From positions 1 through 53,299 of the forward strand of contig DXDA01000022.1 in NCBI GenBank assembly GCA_019115745.1: 53,299 nucleotides of DNA. The letters run 5' to 3'. The notes under the pieces were generated by a model. That model saw nothing but the letters and a program-made list of their open reading frames with translations. It was not told the DNA's origin and made no database searches. This document shows, one piece after another, positions 41,569 through 50,406 of the stretch. The translations under genes and the position numbers were made by a program. Numbering within the stretch: position 1 is the stretch's first letter; every line of letters begins with the position of its first letter. This DNA comes from Candidatus Alistipes intestinigallinarum. Its GTDB lineage: Bacteria; Bacteroidota; Bacteroidia; Bacteroidales; Rikenellaceae.

Positions 41569-41584
41569 GCCCCCGGCCTCTGAC

Positions 41585-41624
41585 AAAAAAAACAGCGCTT
41601 CGGAAATCCGAAGCGCTGTTTTTT
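41585..41624. terminator. Bidirectional terminator closing the surface locus
   Basis: AAAAAACAGCGCTTCGGA pairs with TCCGAAGCGCTGTTTTTT around a short loop. It ends the plus-strand locus and the converging transglycosylase transcript. Confidence 0.93.
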
Positions 41625-41641
41625 CAATTATCTGCCAGCCA

Positions 41642-42337
41642 TTACCTCCCGGCCATGCGGCAGTACTTGTCGTAGCGTCCTATTACGTCGTCCACATACG
41701 CGAGCGTCTGGCGACTGCCTGTAAAACGTCCGCATTTGACGACCTCGTTTTCGTAATACTCCGGTTGGGCCTTCAGGGTCAGGTAACGGGCCACAACCTC
41801 CCAGGAGTTCGGGTTTTCACCATGCAGGCGCGCCAGACGGCGGGCATCACTCACATGGCCGATTCCGCTGTTGTACGATGCCAGCACAATGCTCATGCGG
41901 TCCTTCTCGGGCGTACTCTCCGGAAGCCGCAGCGTCGACTGAATCTCCGTCATCAGCTTGTTGGCCAGCCAGACGTTCGTCTCGGGGTCCGAGATGCGGT
42001 CGAGCGGGACCTCGAAGTGACGCGCCACCGAAGGCATGATCTGCATCAGCCCCCGGGCACCGCTCCGCGAGGTGATGTCGGGCGTGAAGCGCGACTCGTG
42101 GTAGGCGATGGCACTCATCAGACGCCAGTCGTTTCCCTCCTGCTCGCTGACACGGCGGATCAGGTTGTCGTAGGCCGAAATGACATTCCGCGGCTCCTCG
42201 GCATGAGGGGCATAGTCGGTTTCGGCGGTTTCGTTCAGCACGTCATCCATCACGGGAGTGCTGAAATGGGCGTTAAAGCCGTAAAATGTCGTTAGAATGG
42301 TTAAGAACGCAAACGTTAAAACCGTTTTTTTCAGCAT
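41642..42337 (-). CDS. Lytic transglycosylase (SLT domain)
   Basis: The 231-residue protein has an N-terminal hydrophobic segment (LTFAFLTILTTFYGFNA) and an SLT goose-lysozyme-like domain (about 65-185): YHESRF with the likely catalytic Glu near 80, RSGARGLMQIMP and LASYNSGIGHV. It cleaves peptidoglycan between MurNAc and GlcNAc with 1,6-anhydro product formation. It lies 44 bp after the porin gene on the same strand and is probably co-transcribed. The order suggests cell-wall remodelling linked to envelope assembly, which is an inference. Confidence 0.92.
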   Translation of the reverse strand: MLKKTVLTFAFLTILTTFYGFNAHFSTPVMDDVLNETAETDYAPHAEEPRNVISAYDNLIRRVSEQEGNDWRLMSAIAYHESRFTPDITSRSGARGLMQIMPSVARHFEVPLDRISDPETNVWLANKLMTEIQSTLRLPESTPEKDRMSIVLASYNSGIGHVSDARRLARLHGENPNSWEVVARYLTLKAQPEYYENEVVKCGRFTGSRQTLAYVDDVIGRYDKYCRMAGR

Positions 42338-42381
42338 AAAAGGTTGTTTTGCGGGCAGCTTACACCGCGCAGAACAGCACG

Positions 42382-44520
42382 CTAATCATAGAATCCCCAC
42401 GAGATTCCGATCTTGAACATCCCCGGATTGAGCGGGTAACGGGCTGCCGAGAAATACTCTCCGTTTCCGAACAGCCCCTTGTTCAGATGCTGATATTTCA
42501 GGAATATCCGCATTCTCTTCCACTTTGCCATCACGAAGGCATCCATGTAGGGATAGTTCCCCACCTCCTCTTCGCGCTGGTTGTAGTACACCGACAGTGC
42601 CGGATTGTAACCGGGCGCATAATAACGCGTATTATAGCGACCGTCCAGACCGATCTGCAGGCGCAGTACGTCGCGCACGACCCAAAACTCGTAATAATAC
42701 GACAGGAAGGCGCTCAAAAGCGGAACGGGTATAACTTCTTGATCCGTGCTCCACTGCAACAATACCCTGTGGTCCAAATGAAGTCCGCCGAGGCGGAAAT
42801 CCTTGCGGGCATACACGCTCGTGAGGCTGACGTTTCCGTCGTGCTGGGCGACGTTGCTGTCCGACGCATAGTAGATCTTGTCGGTAACGACTCCCTGCCA
42901 GGCTCCCGCTTCGAATGCGTAGTCGGGAACCGAAAACCTGACCTCCAACCGAGTCTCATTCTCCTTGTTCAAAGGAGTGTTCCATATATAATGGTTCGAG
43001 AATAGATTCTCCTGCCAATAGTTCGGCGAGCGGCGCTCCATCGAGAAGCGGCCTTCGAGAATCAGGGGGTGTCCGCGGAGATAGCCCGTCAGTGCGAGGT
43101 GCGCACCGATCGAGAGGTCTCCGCCTCTGTATCCCGACGGGTAGAACTTCAGGTTCCCGTCCCAGTCGACATACTTCTTTATCTTTCCGCTGACGGATCC
43201 GTAGGCGAACCAACTGGTTTTGTTCACCTTCGTATACCGGCCCGTCAGATAATCGTTCAGTTCGAATTGCGAGTAGGTGTGCAGGTCGAGGCCGACGCCG
43301 GCATCGATGGTTCCCACCACCCCGTTGCGGTCCCAGGGCTGCGCCTGGACGAAAACGCGGTTCGAGATGACCCGTTCGTAGATCGAGTCGCGCGTCTCCA
43401 CCGGATTGATGAACCAGTTCTGGTAGTAATTGTGCTCCTCGGAGACGAAGTTTCCGTTTTCATCGCGGTGGTCGCGCTCGTTCGTATAGGGTTCGTTCAG
43501 GTCGGTGTAGACCTTGCTCCACGAACTGTACTCGAACGAATGGCCCACATAGACGGCCGACAGACCCGCCATCGAGAAGTCGCTCTCGGTCAGGCGCTGC
43601 AGCGGAATGCCGTAGGACTGGGTCACGAAGAAGGCGTTGTTGCGGTAGGTGTTCTGGGCCTCGGCATCGGCCAGGCGCATCGGCACACCCGAAGCCATGC
43701 TGAACGTCGTGTCGGCAATGGCCCACGTTCCGACCACGCCGCCGTTCTCCTGCTGTTCGATGTGGTTGTTGTAGTAACCCGCATGGATCGAGTAGCGGCG
43801 GCCCGTATGGCTCACGGCCAGCGAGAGGTTGTGATTCTTGGTCCGCGACCAGAGATACTGCCCGCGGGTGCCGCGCGACTTGTAGTCGACGTTGAAGCCC
43901 GTCGTCGGGGAGATGTTCTGTGCGACCATGATGCCGAAATTCTCCTCCCGGTAACGCTTCTGACCCGACTCCGCGTAGTTCATCCGGATCATCGGCCGCT
44001 TCGTGTTGTAGAAGGGCACGTTCTCCATGTTGTAGGTGTACGCGTAGTAGGGGCTCGCAAAACTGAAGTCAAAGAACTGGGGTCGCCGGAAATAGTTCAG
44101 CGGCAGCGACGTTTGCCCGAGGGCTCCCTGTGCGATGTCGCCCACATCCTCCCGATAGAACGGATAGTCGATCCGGTAATCGGTGAGCATGGTGTCCAGC
44201 GGACCGATCTCCACGCGGTTGAAATCGCGCTTCACGTGCCACATGAAGTTGTTCAGCGCGCGGATCGAATCGCTGAAGAAGTAAGACTCCAGCGGTTTTC
44301 GGATTTTCCGTTCCTTTTTGGTGGTATCCTGGGGCTGCTGACCCTCCTCGCCTTCGGTCTGCTCGTAGGGGTTCGACCCGTAGAGCGACCCGGACTGTCC
44401 GGTCTCCATGGCACGCTGCAGGGAGCGGGCATCGAAATTCTGGGCCCGCAGCGCAAGCGGAGCGACAGAGAGCATTCCCAGCAGGAGTGTCAGCAATATC
44501 CGGTTCGAGCGTCTCGCCAT
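42382..44520 (-). CDS. Putative porin (Porin_10 family)
   Basis: The 712-residue protein has a signal peptide (MARRSNRILLTLLLGMLSVA then PLALRAQ) and a low-complexity region with EGEEGQQPQDTTKKERKIRK (about 50-70). A large outer-membrane barrel follows, with many alternating strands and an end reading GMFKIGISWGFYD. The family is restricted mainly to Bacteroidetes and the transported solute is unknown. The open frame includes a TTG two codons upstream (44526); the ATG at 44520 is preferred. Its promoter lies inside the 3' end of pssA. Confidence 0.88.
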   Translation of the reverse strand: MARRSNRILLTLLLGMLSVAPLALRAQNFDARSLQRAMETGQSGSLYGSNPYEQTEGEEGQQPQDTTKKERKIRKPLESYFFSDSIRALNNFMWHVKRDFNRVEIGPLDTMLTDYRIDYPFYREDVGDIAQGALGQTSLPLNYFRRPQFFDFSFASPYYAYTYNMENVPFYNTKRPMIRMNYAESGQKRYREENFGIMVAQNISPTTGFNVDYKSRGTRGQYLWSRTKNHNLSLAVSHTGRRYSIHAGYYNNHIEQQENGGVVGTWAIADTTFSMASGVPMRLADAEAQNTYRNNAFFVTQSYGIPLQRLTESDFSMAGLSAVYVGHSFEYSSWSKVYTDLNEPYTNERDHRDENGNFVSEEHNYYQNWFINPVETRDSIYERVISNRVFVQAQPWDRNGVVGTIDAGVGLDLHTYSQFELNDYLTGRYTKVNKTSWFAYGSVSGKIKKYVDWDGNLKFYPSGYRGGDLSIGAHLALTGYLRGHPLILEGRFSMERRSPNYWQENLFSNHYIWNTPLNKENETRLEVRFSVPDYAFEAGAWQGVVTDKIYYASDSNVAQHDGNVSLTSVYARKDFRLGGLHLDHRVLLQWSTDQEVIPVPLLSAFLSYYYEFWVVRDVLRLQIGLDGRYNTRYYAPGYNPALSVYYNQREEEVGNYPYMDAFVMAKWKRMRIFLKYQHLNKGLFGNGEYFSAARYPLNPGMFKIGISWGFYD

Positions 44521-44543
44521 AGCCAAAGAGCGGAAAACCGCGG

Positions 44544-44575
44544 CAAAGGTAATTAAAAAATTTTAATTATGCAAA
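44544..44575 (-). promoter_or_regulatory. Porin promoter, overlapping the end of pssA
   Basis: On the minus strand TTTG (44572-44575), 20 bp, TACCTTTG (44544-44551): both elements match the consensus. The -33 box lies within the last codons of pssA (stop at 44563-44565), so the porin has its own promoter inside the upstream gene. Confidence 0.72.
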
Positions 44576-45288
44576 TCCCCCGCTTCCGCACGCCGGCATA
44601 CCGCGCTGCGAACGAGCGAGATAACGATATAGAGCAGGATGATGAACGGCACGGCCAGCCCGCCCAGCCAGAGCAGCAGCGCGGCCGAAACGAGGATAAA
44701 CCCGTAGCGGAGTTCGTTTCCGCGCCAGCCGAAACCGTGGAACTTGAGAGCGAACATGCGCACCCCGACGAGCATCAGCACCCCCATGCCCAGCGCCGCG
44801 ATCAGCACGGACTCCCGGGAGAAGAGCTCCCCGTAGCTTTCATTGAGCCAGCCGAGCGATGCGCAGAAGAGCGCCGCAGCCGGAGAGGGCAGTCCGAGGA
44901 ATTCGTCGCGCTGCGTATCGTCGATGTTGAAGCGGGCCAGGCGCAGGGCCGCGCAGGCCGCAAAGAGAAAGACCACGAAGGGAATCCACGCCGCCTCGGG
45001 CAGCAGATGTGCCTCCATGCGTCCGTAGAGCGTATAGAGCACGGCCGCCGGGGCGAATCCGAAGGTGATGTCGTCGGCCAGCGAGTCGAGTTGCAGTCCG
45101 ATGGGCGAACTCTGGTGCAGGAGCCGGGCGGCGAATCCGTCGAGAAAATCGAAAACGGCCGCCAGGACGATCAGCCCGAAAGCCAGGCTCAGGTTGTCGT
45201 ATGCCAGCGCCGCGACCGCCGCGAACGAACCGCAGAGCAGGTTCGATAGCGTCAGCAGATTGGGGATCGTGAACAGTTTGATCTTCAT
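44563..45288 (-). CDS. pssA: CDP-diacylglycerol-serine O-phosphatidyltransferase
   Basis: The 241-residue polytopic enzyme makes phosphatidylserine from CDP-diacylglycerol and serine, the precursor of phosphatidylethanolamine. The CDP-alcohol phosphatidyltransferase motif is clear: DFLDGFAARLL with LQLDSLADDITFGFAPA (about 47-80). Six to eight membrane helices are visible. A second possible product is phosphatidylglycerophosphate, but the N-terminus (MKIKLFTIPNLLTLSNLLCG) and the length fit PssA of the Gram-positive/Bacteroidetes type. It is divergent from manC, 88 bp apart. Confidence 0.92.
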   Translation of the reverse strand: MKIKLFTIPNLLTLSNLLCGSFAAVAALAYDNLSLAFGLIVLAAVFDFLDGFAARLLHQSSPIGLQLDSLADDITFGFAPAAVLYTLYGRMEAHLLPEAAWIPFVVFLFAACAALRLARFNIDDTQRDEFLGLPSPAAALFCASLGWLNESYGELFSRESVLIAALGMGVLMLVGVRMFALKFHGFGWRGNELRYGFILVSAALLLWLGGLAVPFIILLYIVISLVRSAVCRRAEAGDLHN

Positions 45289-45322
45289 TTCCGGGCAGAA
45301 AATTTATCACTCCGATAGGCGG

Positions 45323-45330
45323 CAAAGTTA
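45323..45330 (-). promoter_or_regulatory. -7 box for pssA
   Basis: The minus strand reads TAACTTTG, a full match, 35 bp before the pssA start. The -33 region is weak (TTCG, 21 bp upstream). Confidence 0.45.
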
Positions 45331-45342
45331 CTAAAATATTTT

Positions 45343-45350
45343 TATCTTTG
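45343..45350 (+). promoter_or_regulatory. -7 box for manC-murF
   Basis: TATCTTTG is a full match 27 bp before the manC ATG. No clear -33 is found. The pssA -7 box lies 12 bp to its left on the opposite strand, so the two polymerases would compete. Confidence 0.5.
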
Positions 45351-45376
45351 TCGAAGTTAACTCCATATAATAACTT

Positions 45377-46450
45377 ATGGCAAGCAATAAATATTGTGTC
45401 ATCATGGCGGGCGGCATCGGCACCCGGTTCTGGCCCAAGAGCCGTCAGTCGCGGCCCAAACAGTTTCTCGACATCCTCGGAACGGGCAAATCCTTCATCC
45501 GCCACACCTACGAACGCTTTGCAAAAATCGTCCCGCCGGAGAACTTCCTCGTGGTGACGAACGACAAATACAAACAACTGGTTCTGGAGCACATCCCGGA
45601 GCTCGACGAACGGCAGATCCTGTGCGAGCCCGTGGGGCGCAACACCGCGCCGTGCATCGCCTATGCGGCCTACACGCTGATGAAGGCCAATCCCGACGCC
45701 GAGATGATCGTCACGCCGTCGGACCACCTGATCCTCAACGAAGAGGATTTCCGCGCCATCATCGCCGAGTGCCTCGACTTCGCCGCCGAGCACGACGCCC
45801 TGATGACCGTGGGCATCAAGCCCACCCGGCCCGATACGGGTTACGGATACATCCAGGTCTCGGACGCGAAGCCCATCAGCAAGGTGAAGTGCTTCACCGA
45901 GAAGCCCAACCTCGAACTGGCCCAGGTATTCCTCCAGTCGGGCGAGTTCTTCTGGAACTCGGGCATCTTCATCTGGAAGGTGCGCTCGATCATCGAGGCC
46001 TTCGAGAAGTACCTGCCCGAACACCATGCACTCTTCAGCGGCGTCATGCAGGCCGTGGGCAGCGAGGCCGAACGCAGCGTCGTGGAGATCGCCTTCTCGG
46101 AGTGCCGCGCCATCTCGATCGACTACGGCATCATGGAGAAGGCCGACAACGTCTATGTCCGCTGCGGGGAGTTCGGATGGAGCGACGTCGGAACCTGGGG
46201 TTCGGTCTACCAGCACTCGCGCAAGGACCGTTACGCCAACGCCGTGCCCGACGAGGGGTGCTACCTCTACGACACCCGCTCGTCGATCGTCTCGCTGCCG
46301 AAGGGCAAGATCGCCGTCATCAGCGGCCTGAAGGAGTACATCGTCGTCGACACGGACGACGTGCTGATGATCTGCCCCCGCTCCGACGAGCAGAACATCA
46401 AGAAATTCATTGACGAAGTGAAATTCCACAATGGAGACAAGCATATCTGA
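45377..46450 (+). CDS. manC: Mannose-1-phosphate guanylyltransferase
   Basis: The 357-residue nucleotidyltransferase makes GDP-mannose from mannose-1-phosphate and GTP. The signature [16 protein letters not shown] followed by PKQFLDIL lies at about residues 8-32, and [19 protein letters not shown] and [10 protein letters not shown] follow. It has no C-terminal mannose-6-phosphate isomerase domain, as usual in Bacteroidetes. GDP-mannose feeds mannosyl and fucosyl surface glycans. Its last 20 bp overlap murF. Confidence 0.95.
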   Translation: MASNKYCVIMAGGIGTRFWPKSRQSRPKQFLDILGTGKSFIRHTYERFAKIVPPENFLVVTNDKYKQLVLEHIPELDERQILCEPVGRNTAPCIAYAAYTLMKANPDAEMIVTPSDHLILNEEDFRAIIAECLDFAAEHDALMTVGIKPTRPDTGYGYIQVSDAKPISKVKCFTEKPNLELAQVFLQSGEFFWNSGIFIWKVRSIIEAFEKYLPEHHALFSGVMQAVGSEAERSVVEIAFSECRAISIDYGIMEKADNVYVRCGEFGWSDVGTWGSVYQHSRKDRYANAVPDEGCYLYDTRSSIVSLPKGKIAVISGLKEYIVVDTDDVLMICPRSDEQNIKKFIDEVKFHNGDKHI

Positions 46451-47687
46451 GTTGTACGAACTCTTCCGTGCCCACCCGCACATTTCGACCGACACCCGGC
46501 GCATCGAGCCGGGTTCGATCTTCTTCGCCCTGCGGGGTGCCAACTTCGACGGCAACCGTTTTGTGGGCGAAGCCCTCGAAAAAGGGGCCGTTGCGGCGGT
46601 CTGCGACGACCCCGCCGCCCTGGAGGATCCGCGGGTACGGCTGGTCGGCGACACGCTGACGGCCCTGCAGGAGCTGGCCCGGGAGCACCGCCGCGCCCTG
46701 GGGATCCCGATCCTTGCGATCTCGGGCAGCAGCGGCAAGACCACAACCAAGGAGTTGGTGAGCCGAGTCCTTGCGGCGCGCTTTGCGGTCTACGCCACGC
46801 AGGGCAACCTGAACAACCACATCGGCGTGCCGCTGACGCTGCTCGCCATGACGCCCGACACGGAGTTCGGAATCGTCGAGATGGGGGCGAGCGCCTGCGG
46901 CGAGATCGCCCGGCTGGCCGCAATCGCCGAACCCGACTACGGCGTGCTGACCAACATCGGCCGGGCCCATCTCGAAGGATTCGGCGGGCCCGAAGGGGTT
47001 CGGCGCGGCAAGGGGGAGCTCTTCGACTACCTGGCGGCGCACGGCGGCCGGGCCTTCGTGCTGGCGGACGACGAGACGCTGAACGCCATGGCCGCCGAAC
47101 GGGAGTCGCTGGCCGCGGAATATTACCCGGCATCGCTGGCCGACGGTTTCGAGAGCCGGCTCGAAGGGGGTTACAACCGCTTCAACATTGCGGCAGCCGT
47201 GGCCATCGGGCGCTATTTCGAGGTCCCGGAGGTGGAGATCCGCCGGGCCGTGGCCGACTACGAGCCGGACAACCACCGCTCGCAACGCATCGAAACACCC
47301 CACAACACGGTCATCGCGGATTGTTACAACGCCAACCCGACGAGTATGCGGGCCGCCATCGAGAACCTCCTCGGCGAACCGCTCGGCGACCGCCGCCGTC
47401 GGGTGTTGATTCTGGGCGACATGCTCGAACTGGGAGCGTGGTCGCAGGCGGAGCACGAAGCGGTCATCGAACGGGCGGCACAGGATCCCCGCGCGGAGCT
47501 GCTGCTCGTCGGCGGGGAGTTCGCCCGGGCCTACGCGGCGCTTCCCGAGAAACCGGAACGGGTGACACTCTGCCCCTCGCGCGAGGAGTTGCGTCACCTG
47601 CTGCAGACGGACCCCGTCCGGGAGGCGCTGGTCCTGGTCAAGGGTTCGCACGGGATCGGGCTGGAGAAGGTGCTCGACCTGTTGTAA
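46431..47687 (+). CDS. murF: UDP-MurNAc-tripeptide--D-alanyl-D-alanine ligase
   Basis: The 418-residue Mur ligase adds D-Ala-D-Ala to the peptidoglycan precursor. The order is an N-terminal substrate domain ([20 protein letters not shown]), the ATP loop [14 protein letters not shown] (about 98-110), the central region [14 protein letters not shown] and the C-terminal domain ([33 protein letters not shown]). Its length matches Bacteroidetes MurF. It is slightly overlapped by manC (46431-46450), giving coupled expression of wall and glycan precursor enzymes. It is not in a dcw cluster here. Confidence 0.96.
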   Translation: METSISELYELFRAHPHISTDTRRIEPGSIFFALRGANFDGNRFVGEALEKGAVAAVCDDPAALEDPRVRLVGDTLTALQELAREHRRALGIPILAISGSSGKTTTKELVSRVLAARFAVYATQGNLNNHIGVPLTLLAMTPDTEFGIVEMGASACGEIARLAAIAEPDYGVLTNIGRAHLEGFGGPEGVRRGKGELFDYLAAHGGRAFVLADDETLNAMAAERESLAAEYYPASLADGFESRLEGGYNRFNIAAAVAIGRYFEVPEVEIRRAVADYEPDNHRSQRIETPHNTVIADCYNANPTSMRAAIENLLGEPLGDRRRRVLILGDMLELGAWSQAEHEAVIERAAQDPRAELLLVGGEFARAYAALPEKPERVTLCPSREELRHLLQTDPVREALVLVKGSHGIGLEKVLDLL

Positions 47688-47701
47688 GGTTTTCACGAGA
47701 G

Positions 47702-47732
47702 AGGTCCCGCACATTGGTGCCGGGACCTTTTT
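47702..47732 (+). terminator. Terminator after murF
   Basis: AGGTCCCG (47702-47709) pairs with CGGGACCT (47721-47728) around an 11-base loop and is followed by five T residues. Confidence 0.88.
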
Positions 47733-47755
47733 CTGCGTATTTCCGATTATTTTCG

Positions 47756-47763
47756 TATTTTTG
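47756..47763 (+). promoter_or_regulatory. -7 box of the MazG-like / OPT genes
   Basis: TATTTTTG, a full match, 22 bp before the start codon. The -33 region falls in the T tract of the murF terminator and is not clear. Confidence 0.5.
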
Positions 47764-47785
47764 CAATCAATAAATCTTTTTTCCG

Positions 47786-48112
47786 ATGACACTCAACGAA
47801 TACCAGCAACACGCCCTCGAAACGGCCATCTATCCCGAAGACAGCCGCATCGTCTACCCCACGCTCGGTCTGACGGGCGAAGCCGGCGAAGTGGCCGACA
47901 AGGTCAAGAAAGTGATCCGCGACTCCAACAAGGAGTTCACCGACGAGAAGCGGCTCGAAATCGTCAAGGAGATCGGCGACGTGCTGTGGTACTGCGCCAC
48001 GCTGTCGCGCGACCTGGGCTACGAGCTCGAAGAGGTGGCACAGATGAACGTCGACAAACTCCGCTCACGGATGCAGCGCCACCTGATCTCGGGCAGCGGC
48101 GACAACCGATAA
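47786..48112 (+). CDS. MazG-like nucleotide pyrophosphohydrolase
   Basis: The 108-residue all-helical protein carries the MazG motif: GLTGEAGEVADKVKKVIRD (about 28-46) and IVKEIGDVLWYCATL (about 59-73), giving the acidic Mg-binding cluster. It hydrolyses nucleoside triphosphates to monophosphate and pyrophosphate, removing unusual nucleotides. It is a single-domain version, shorter than E. coli MazG (263). The OPT transporter gene starts 24 bp after its stop. Confidence 0.93.
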   Translation: MTLNEYQQHALETAIYPEDSRIVYPTLGLTGEAGEVADKVKKVIRDSNKEFTDEKRLEIVKEIGDVLWYCATLSRDLGYELEEVAQMNVDKLRSRMQRHLISGSGDNR

Positions 48113-48136
48113 CCTCCACAACCAAACGCAACTCCC

Positions 48137-50140
48137 ATGAAACAGGAACAGACCCGAACTTCGCTTCCCGAAAACGCCTACCGCGAACTCAAACCCGGCG
48201 AGGAGTACAAACCGGTCATGCCCGCCACGTCGAACCCGAAGGAGGTTACGCCCTATTCGGTGACGATGGGCGTGGTGATGGCCATCATCTTCTCGGCCGC
48301 CGCAGCCTACCTCGGGCTGCGCGTCGGACAGGTCTTCGAGGCCGCCATCCCGATCGCCATCATCGCCGTGGGTATGGGCACCGTGCTGGGCAAGAAGAAC
48401 ATGCTGGGACAGAACGTCATCATCCAGTCGATCGGCGCCTCGTCGGGCGTGATCGTCGCCGGAGCGATCTTCACCCTCCCGGCGCTCTACATCCTGGGGC
48501 TGGATGCCGCCTTCTGGCAGGTTTTCCTCTCGTCGCTGTTCGGCGGGCTGCTGGGCATCGTGCTGCTGATCCCCTTCCGCAAATACTTCGTCAAGGAGAT
48601 GCACGGCAAGTACCCCTTCCCCGAAGCAACGGCCACGACCGAAGTGCTCGTCTCGGGCGAGAAGGGCGGCAACCAGGCCAAACTGCTGGCCGTCGCGGGG
48701 CTGATCGGCGGTCTCTACGACTTTGTCGTGGGCACCTTCGGGCTGTGGACCGATACGATCACGACACGCATCTGCACCTGGGGACAGGTTGCAGCCGACA
48801 AGTTCAAGGTGGTCTTCGGACTGAACACCTCGGCCGCCGTCCTGGGTCTGGGCTACATCGTCGGACTGAAGTACGCCATGATCATCACCGCGGGATCGTG
48901 CCTCGTGTGGTTCGTTATCGTCCCGGTCGTAGGATCGCTGGCCGAGGCGATCGACCCCGCCACGATGGCCTCGCTGCTGGGCGTGACGAGTGAAAAGCTG
49001 CTGGCCGACCCCTCGTCGCTCTTCACGGCCGAGAACCTCTTCGCCTACATCGGCAAGCCCGTCGGCATCGGCGGCATCGCCATGGCCGGCATCATCGGCA
49101 TCGTGCGCCAGTCGAAGATCATCCGCCAGGCCGTCGGTCTGGCCGTCTCGGAATTCGGAGGCGGCAAGACGTCCCTCGCCTCGACCGAACGCACGCAGCA
49201 GGACATCCCGATGAAGCGCATCCTTTCGATCCTGATCGCCGCACTCATCTGTATCTTCGTCTTCTTCCACTTCGGGCTGCTCGACGGCTGGGTACAGTCC
49301 GTGACGGCCATCCTGATCGTCTTCGTCATCGCCTTCCTCTTCACGACGGTAGCAGCCAACGCCATCGCCATCGTGGGCACGAACCCCGTTTCGGGCATGA
49401 CGCTCATGACGCTGATCCTCGCCTCGCTGGTGCTGGTGAGCGTCGGGCTGAGCGGCACGACCGGCATGACCGCCGCACTGATCATCGGCGGTGTGGTCTG
49501 CACGGCACTCTCGATGGCCGGAGGCTTCATCACCGACCTCAAGATCGGCTACTGGCTCGGCACCACGCCCCGCAAGCAGGAGGCCTGGAAATTCCTCGGG
49601 ACGTTCGTCTCGGCGGCTACGGTGGCCGGCGTGATGATAATCCTCAACAAGTCGTTCGGATTCGTCGGCGAAGGGGCGCTCGTCGCTCCGCAGGCCAACG
49701 CCATGGCGGCGGTGATCCAGCCGCTGATGACCGGCGGCCAGACCCCCTGGATGCTCTACTTCTGCGGTGCGGCGCTGGCTCTGGTGCTGACGGCCATCGG
49801 CGTTCCGGCGCTGGCCTTCGCACTGGGTATGTTCATCCCAATGGAGCTGAACGCCCCGCTGGTGGTTGGCGGACTGGTTGCGTGGTTCGTCTCGAACCGT
49901 TCGAAGGACGAGGCGCTGAACAAGGCGCGCTTCGACCGCGGTACGCTGATCGCCTCGGGATTCATCGCCGGAGGCGCCCTGATGGGTGTGGTGAGCGCGA
50001 TGCTGAAATTCTTCGAGGTGGACTGGTTCCTCGCGGACTGGGCCTCGACGAACGCGGCCGAATGGCTGGGACTGGTCATGTACCTCGTGCTGATCGGCTA
50101 CTTCACGTGGCATACGCTCCGCGCCAAAAAGGAGGAGTAA
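48137..50140 (+). CDS. OPT family oligopeptide transporter
   Basis: The 667-residue polytopic protein begins with a hydrophilic stretch of about 30 residues (MKQEQTRTSLPENAYRELKP) and then has roughly 16 membrane helices, the family pattern. AAAYLGLRVGQVFEAAIPIA and the YPFPEATATTEVLVSGEKGG loop (about 158-177) are typical of OPT proteins, which take up peptides or metal chelates by proton symport. The substrate is not predictable from sequence. It is probably co-transcribed with the MazG-like gene. Confidence 0.93.
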   Translation: MKQEQTRTSLPENAYRELKPGEEYKPVMPATSNPKEVTPYSVTMGVVMAIIFSAAAAYLGLRVGQVFEAAIPIAIIAVGMGTVLGKKNMLGQNVIIQSIGASSGVIVAGAIFTLPALYILGLDAAFWQVFLSSLFGGLLGIVLLIPFRKYFVKEMHGKYPFPEATATTEVLVSGEKGGNQAKLLAVAGLIGGLYDFVVGTFGLWTDTITTRICTWGQVAADKFKVVFGLNTSAAVLGLGYIVGLKYAMIITAGSCLVWFVIVPVVGSLAEAIDPATMASLLGVTSEKLLADPSSLFTAENLFAYIGKPVGIGGIAMAGIIGIVRQSKIIRQAVGLAVSEFGGGKTSLASTERTQQDIPMKRILSILIAALICIFVFFHFGLLDGWVQSVTAILIVFVIAFLFTTVAANAIAIVGTNPVSGMTLMTLILASLVLVSVGLSGTTGMTAALIIGGVVCTALSMAGGFITDLKIGYWLGTTPRKQEAWKFLGTFVSAATVAGVMIILNKSFGFVGEGALVAPQANAMAAVIQPLMTGGQTPWMLYFCGAALALVLTAIGVPALAFALGMFIPMELNAPLVVGGLVAWFVSNRSKDEALNKARFDRGTLIASGFIAGGALMGVVSAMLKFFEVDWFLADWASTNAAEWLGLVMYLVLIGYFTWHTLRAKKEE

Positions 50141-50285
50141 CGGAAACGCCCGTCACAGACGGAGCGGAATGAAACAACGTCCGGTCCCGGCATGGGACGC
50201 AAAGCCTCGGGTTCCGGCGGGAAACTGCGCTCAGAGGCCGGTCCCGTCTAAACGGCACCAACAAAACCGGGCCGCACGATCCAAG

Positions 50286-50316
50286 CCCCTCCCGAGGGAG
50301 GGGTTTGGGGTGGGGT
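50286..50316. repeat. REP-like palindrome with G-rich flank
   Basis: CCCCTCCC (50286-50293) and GGGAGGGG (50296-50303) form an 8-bp hairpin with a GA loop. TTTGGGGTGGGGT follows. Similar elements recur in intergenic regions of many Bacteroidetes, so it is probably a copy of a dispersed REP-type element. The rest of the 266-bp gap between the OPT gene and pepT shows no gene. Confidence 0.6.
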
Positions 50317-50406
50317 CAGAACTGCAAACACGGCGGAACGCCGTGAAAACGAGGCTCAGACCCGGGAAAACAGACAAACAAACAATCGACAAAACAGGAA
50401 GTTTTT

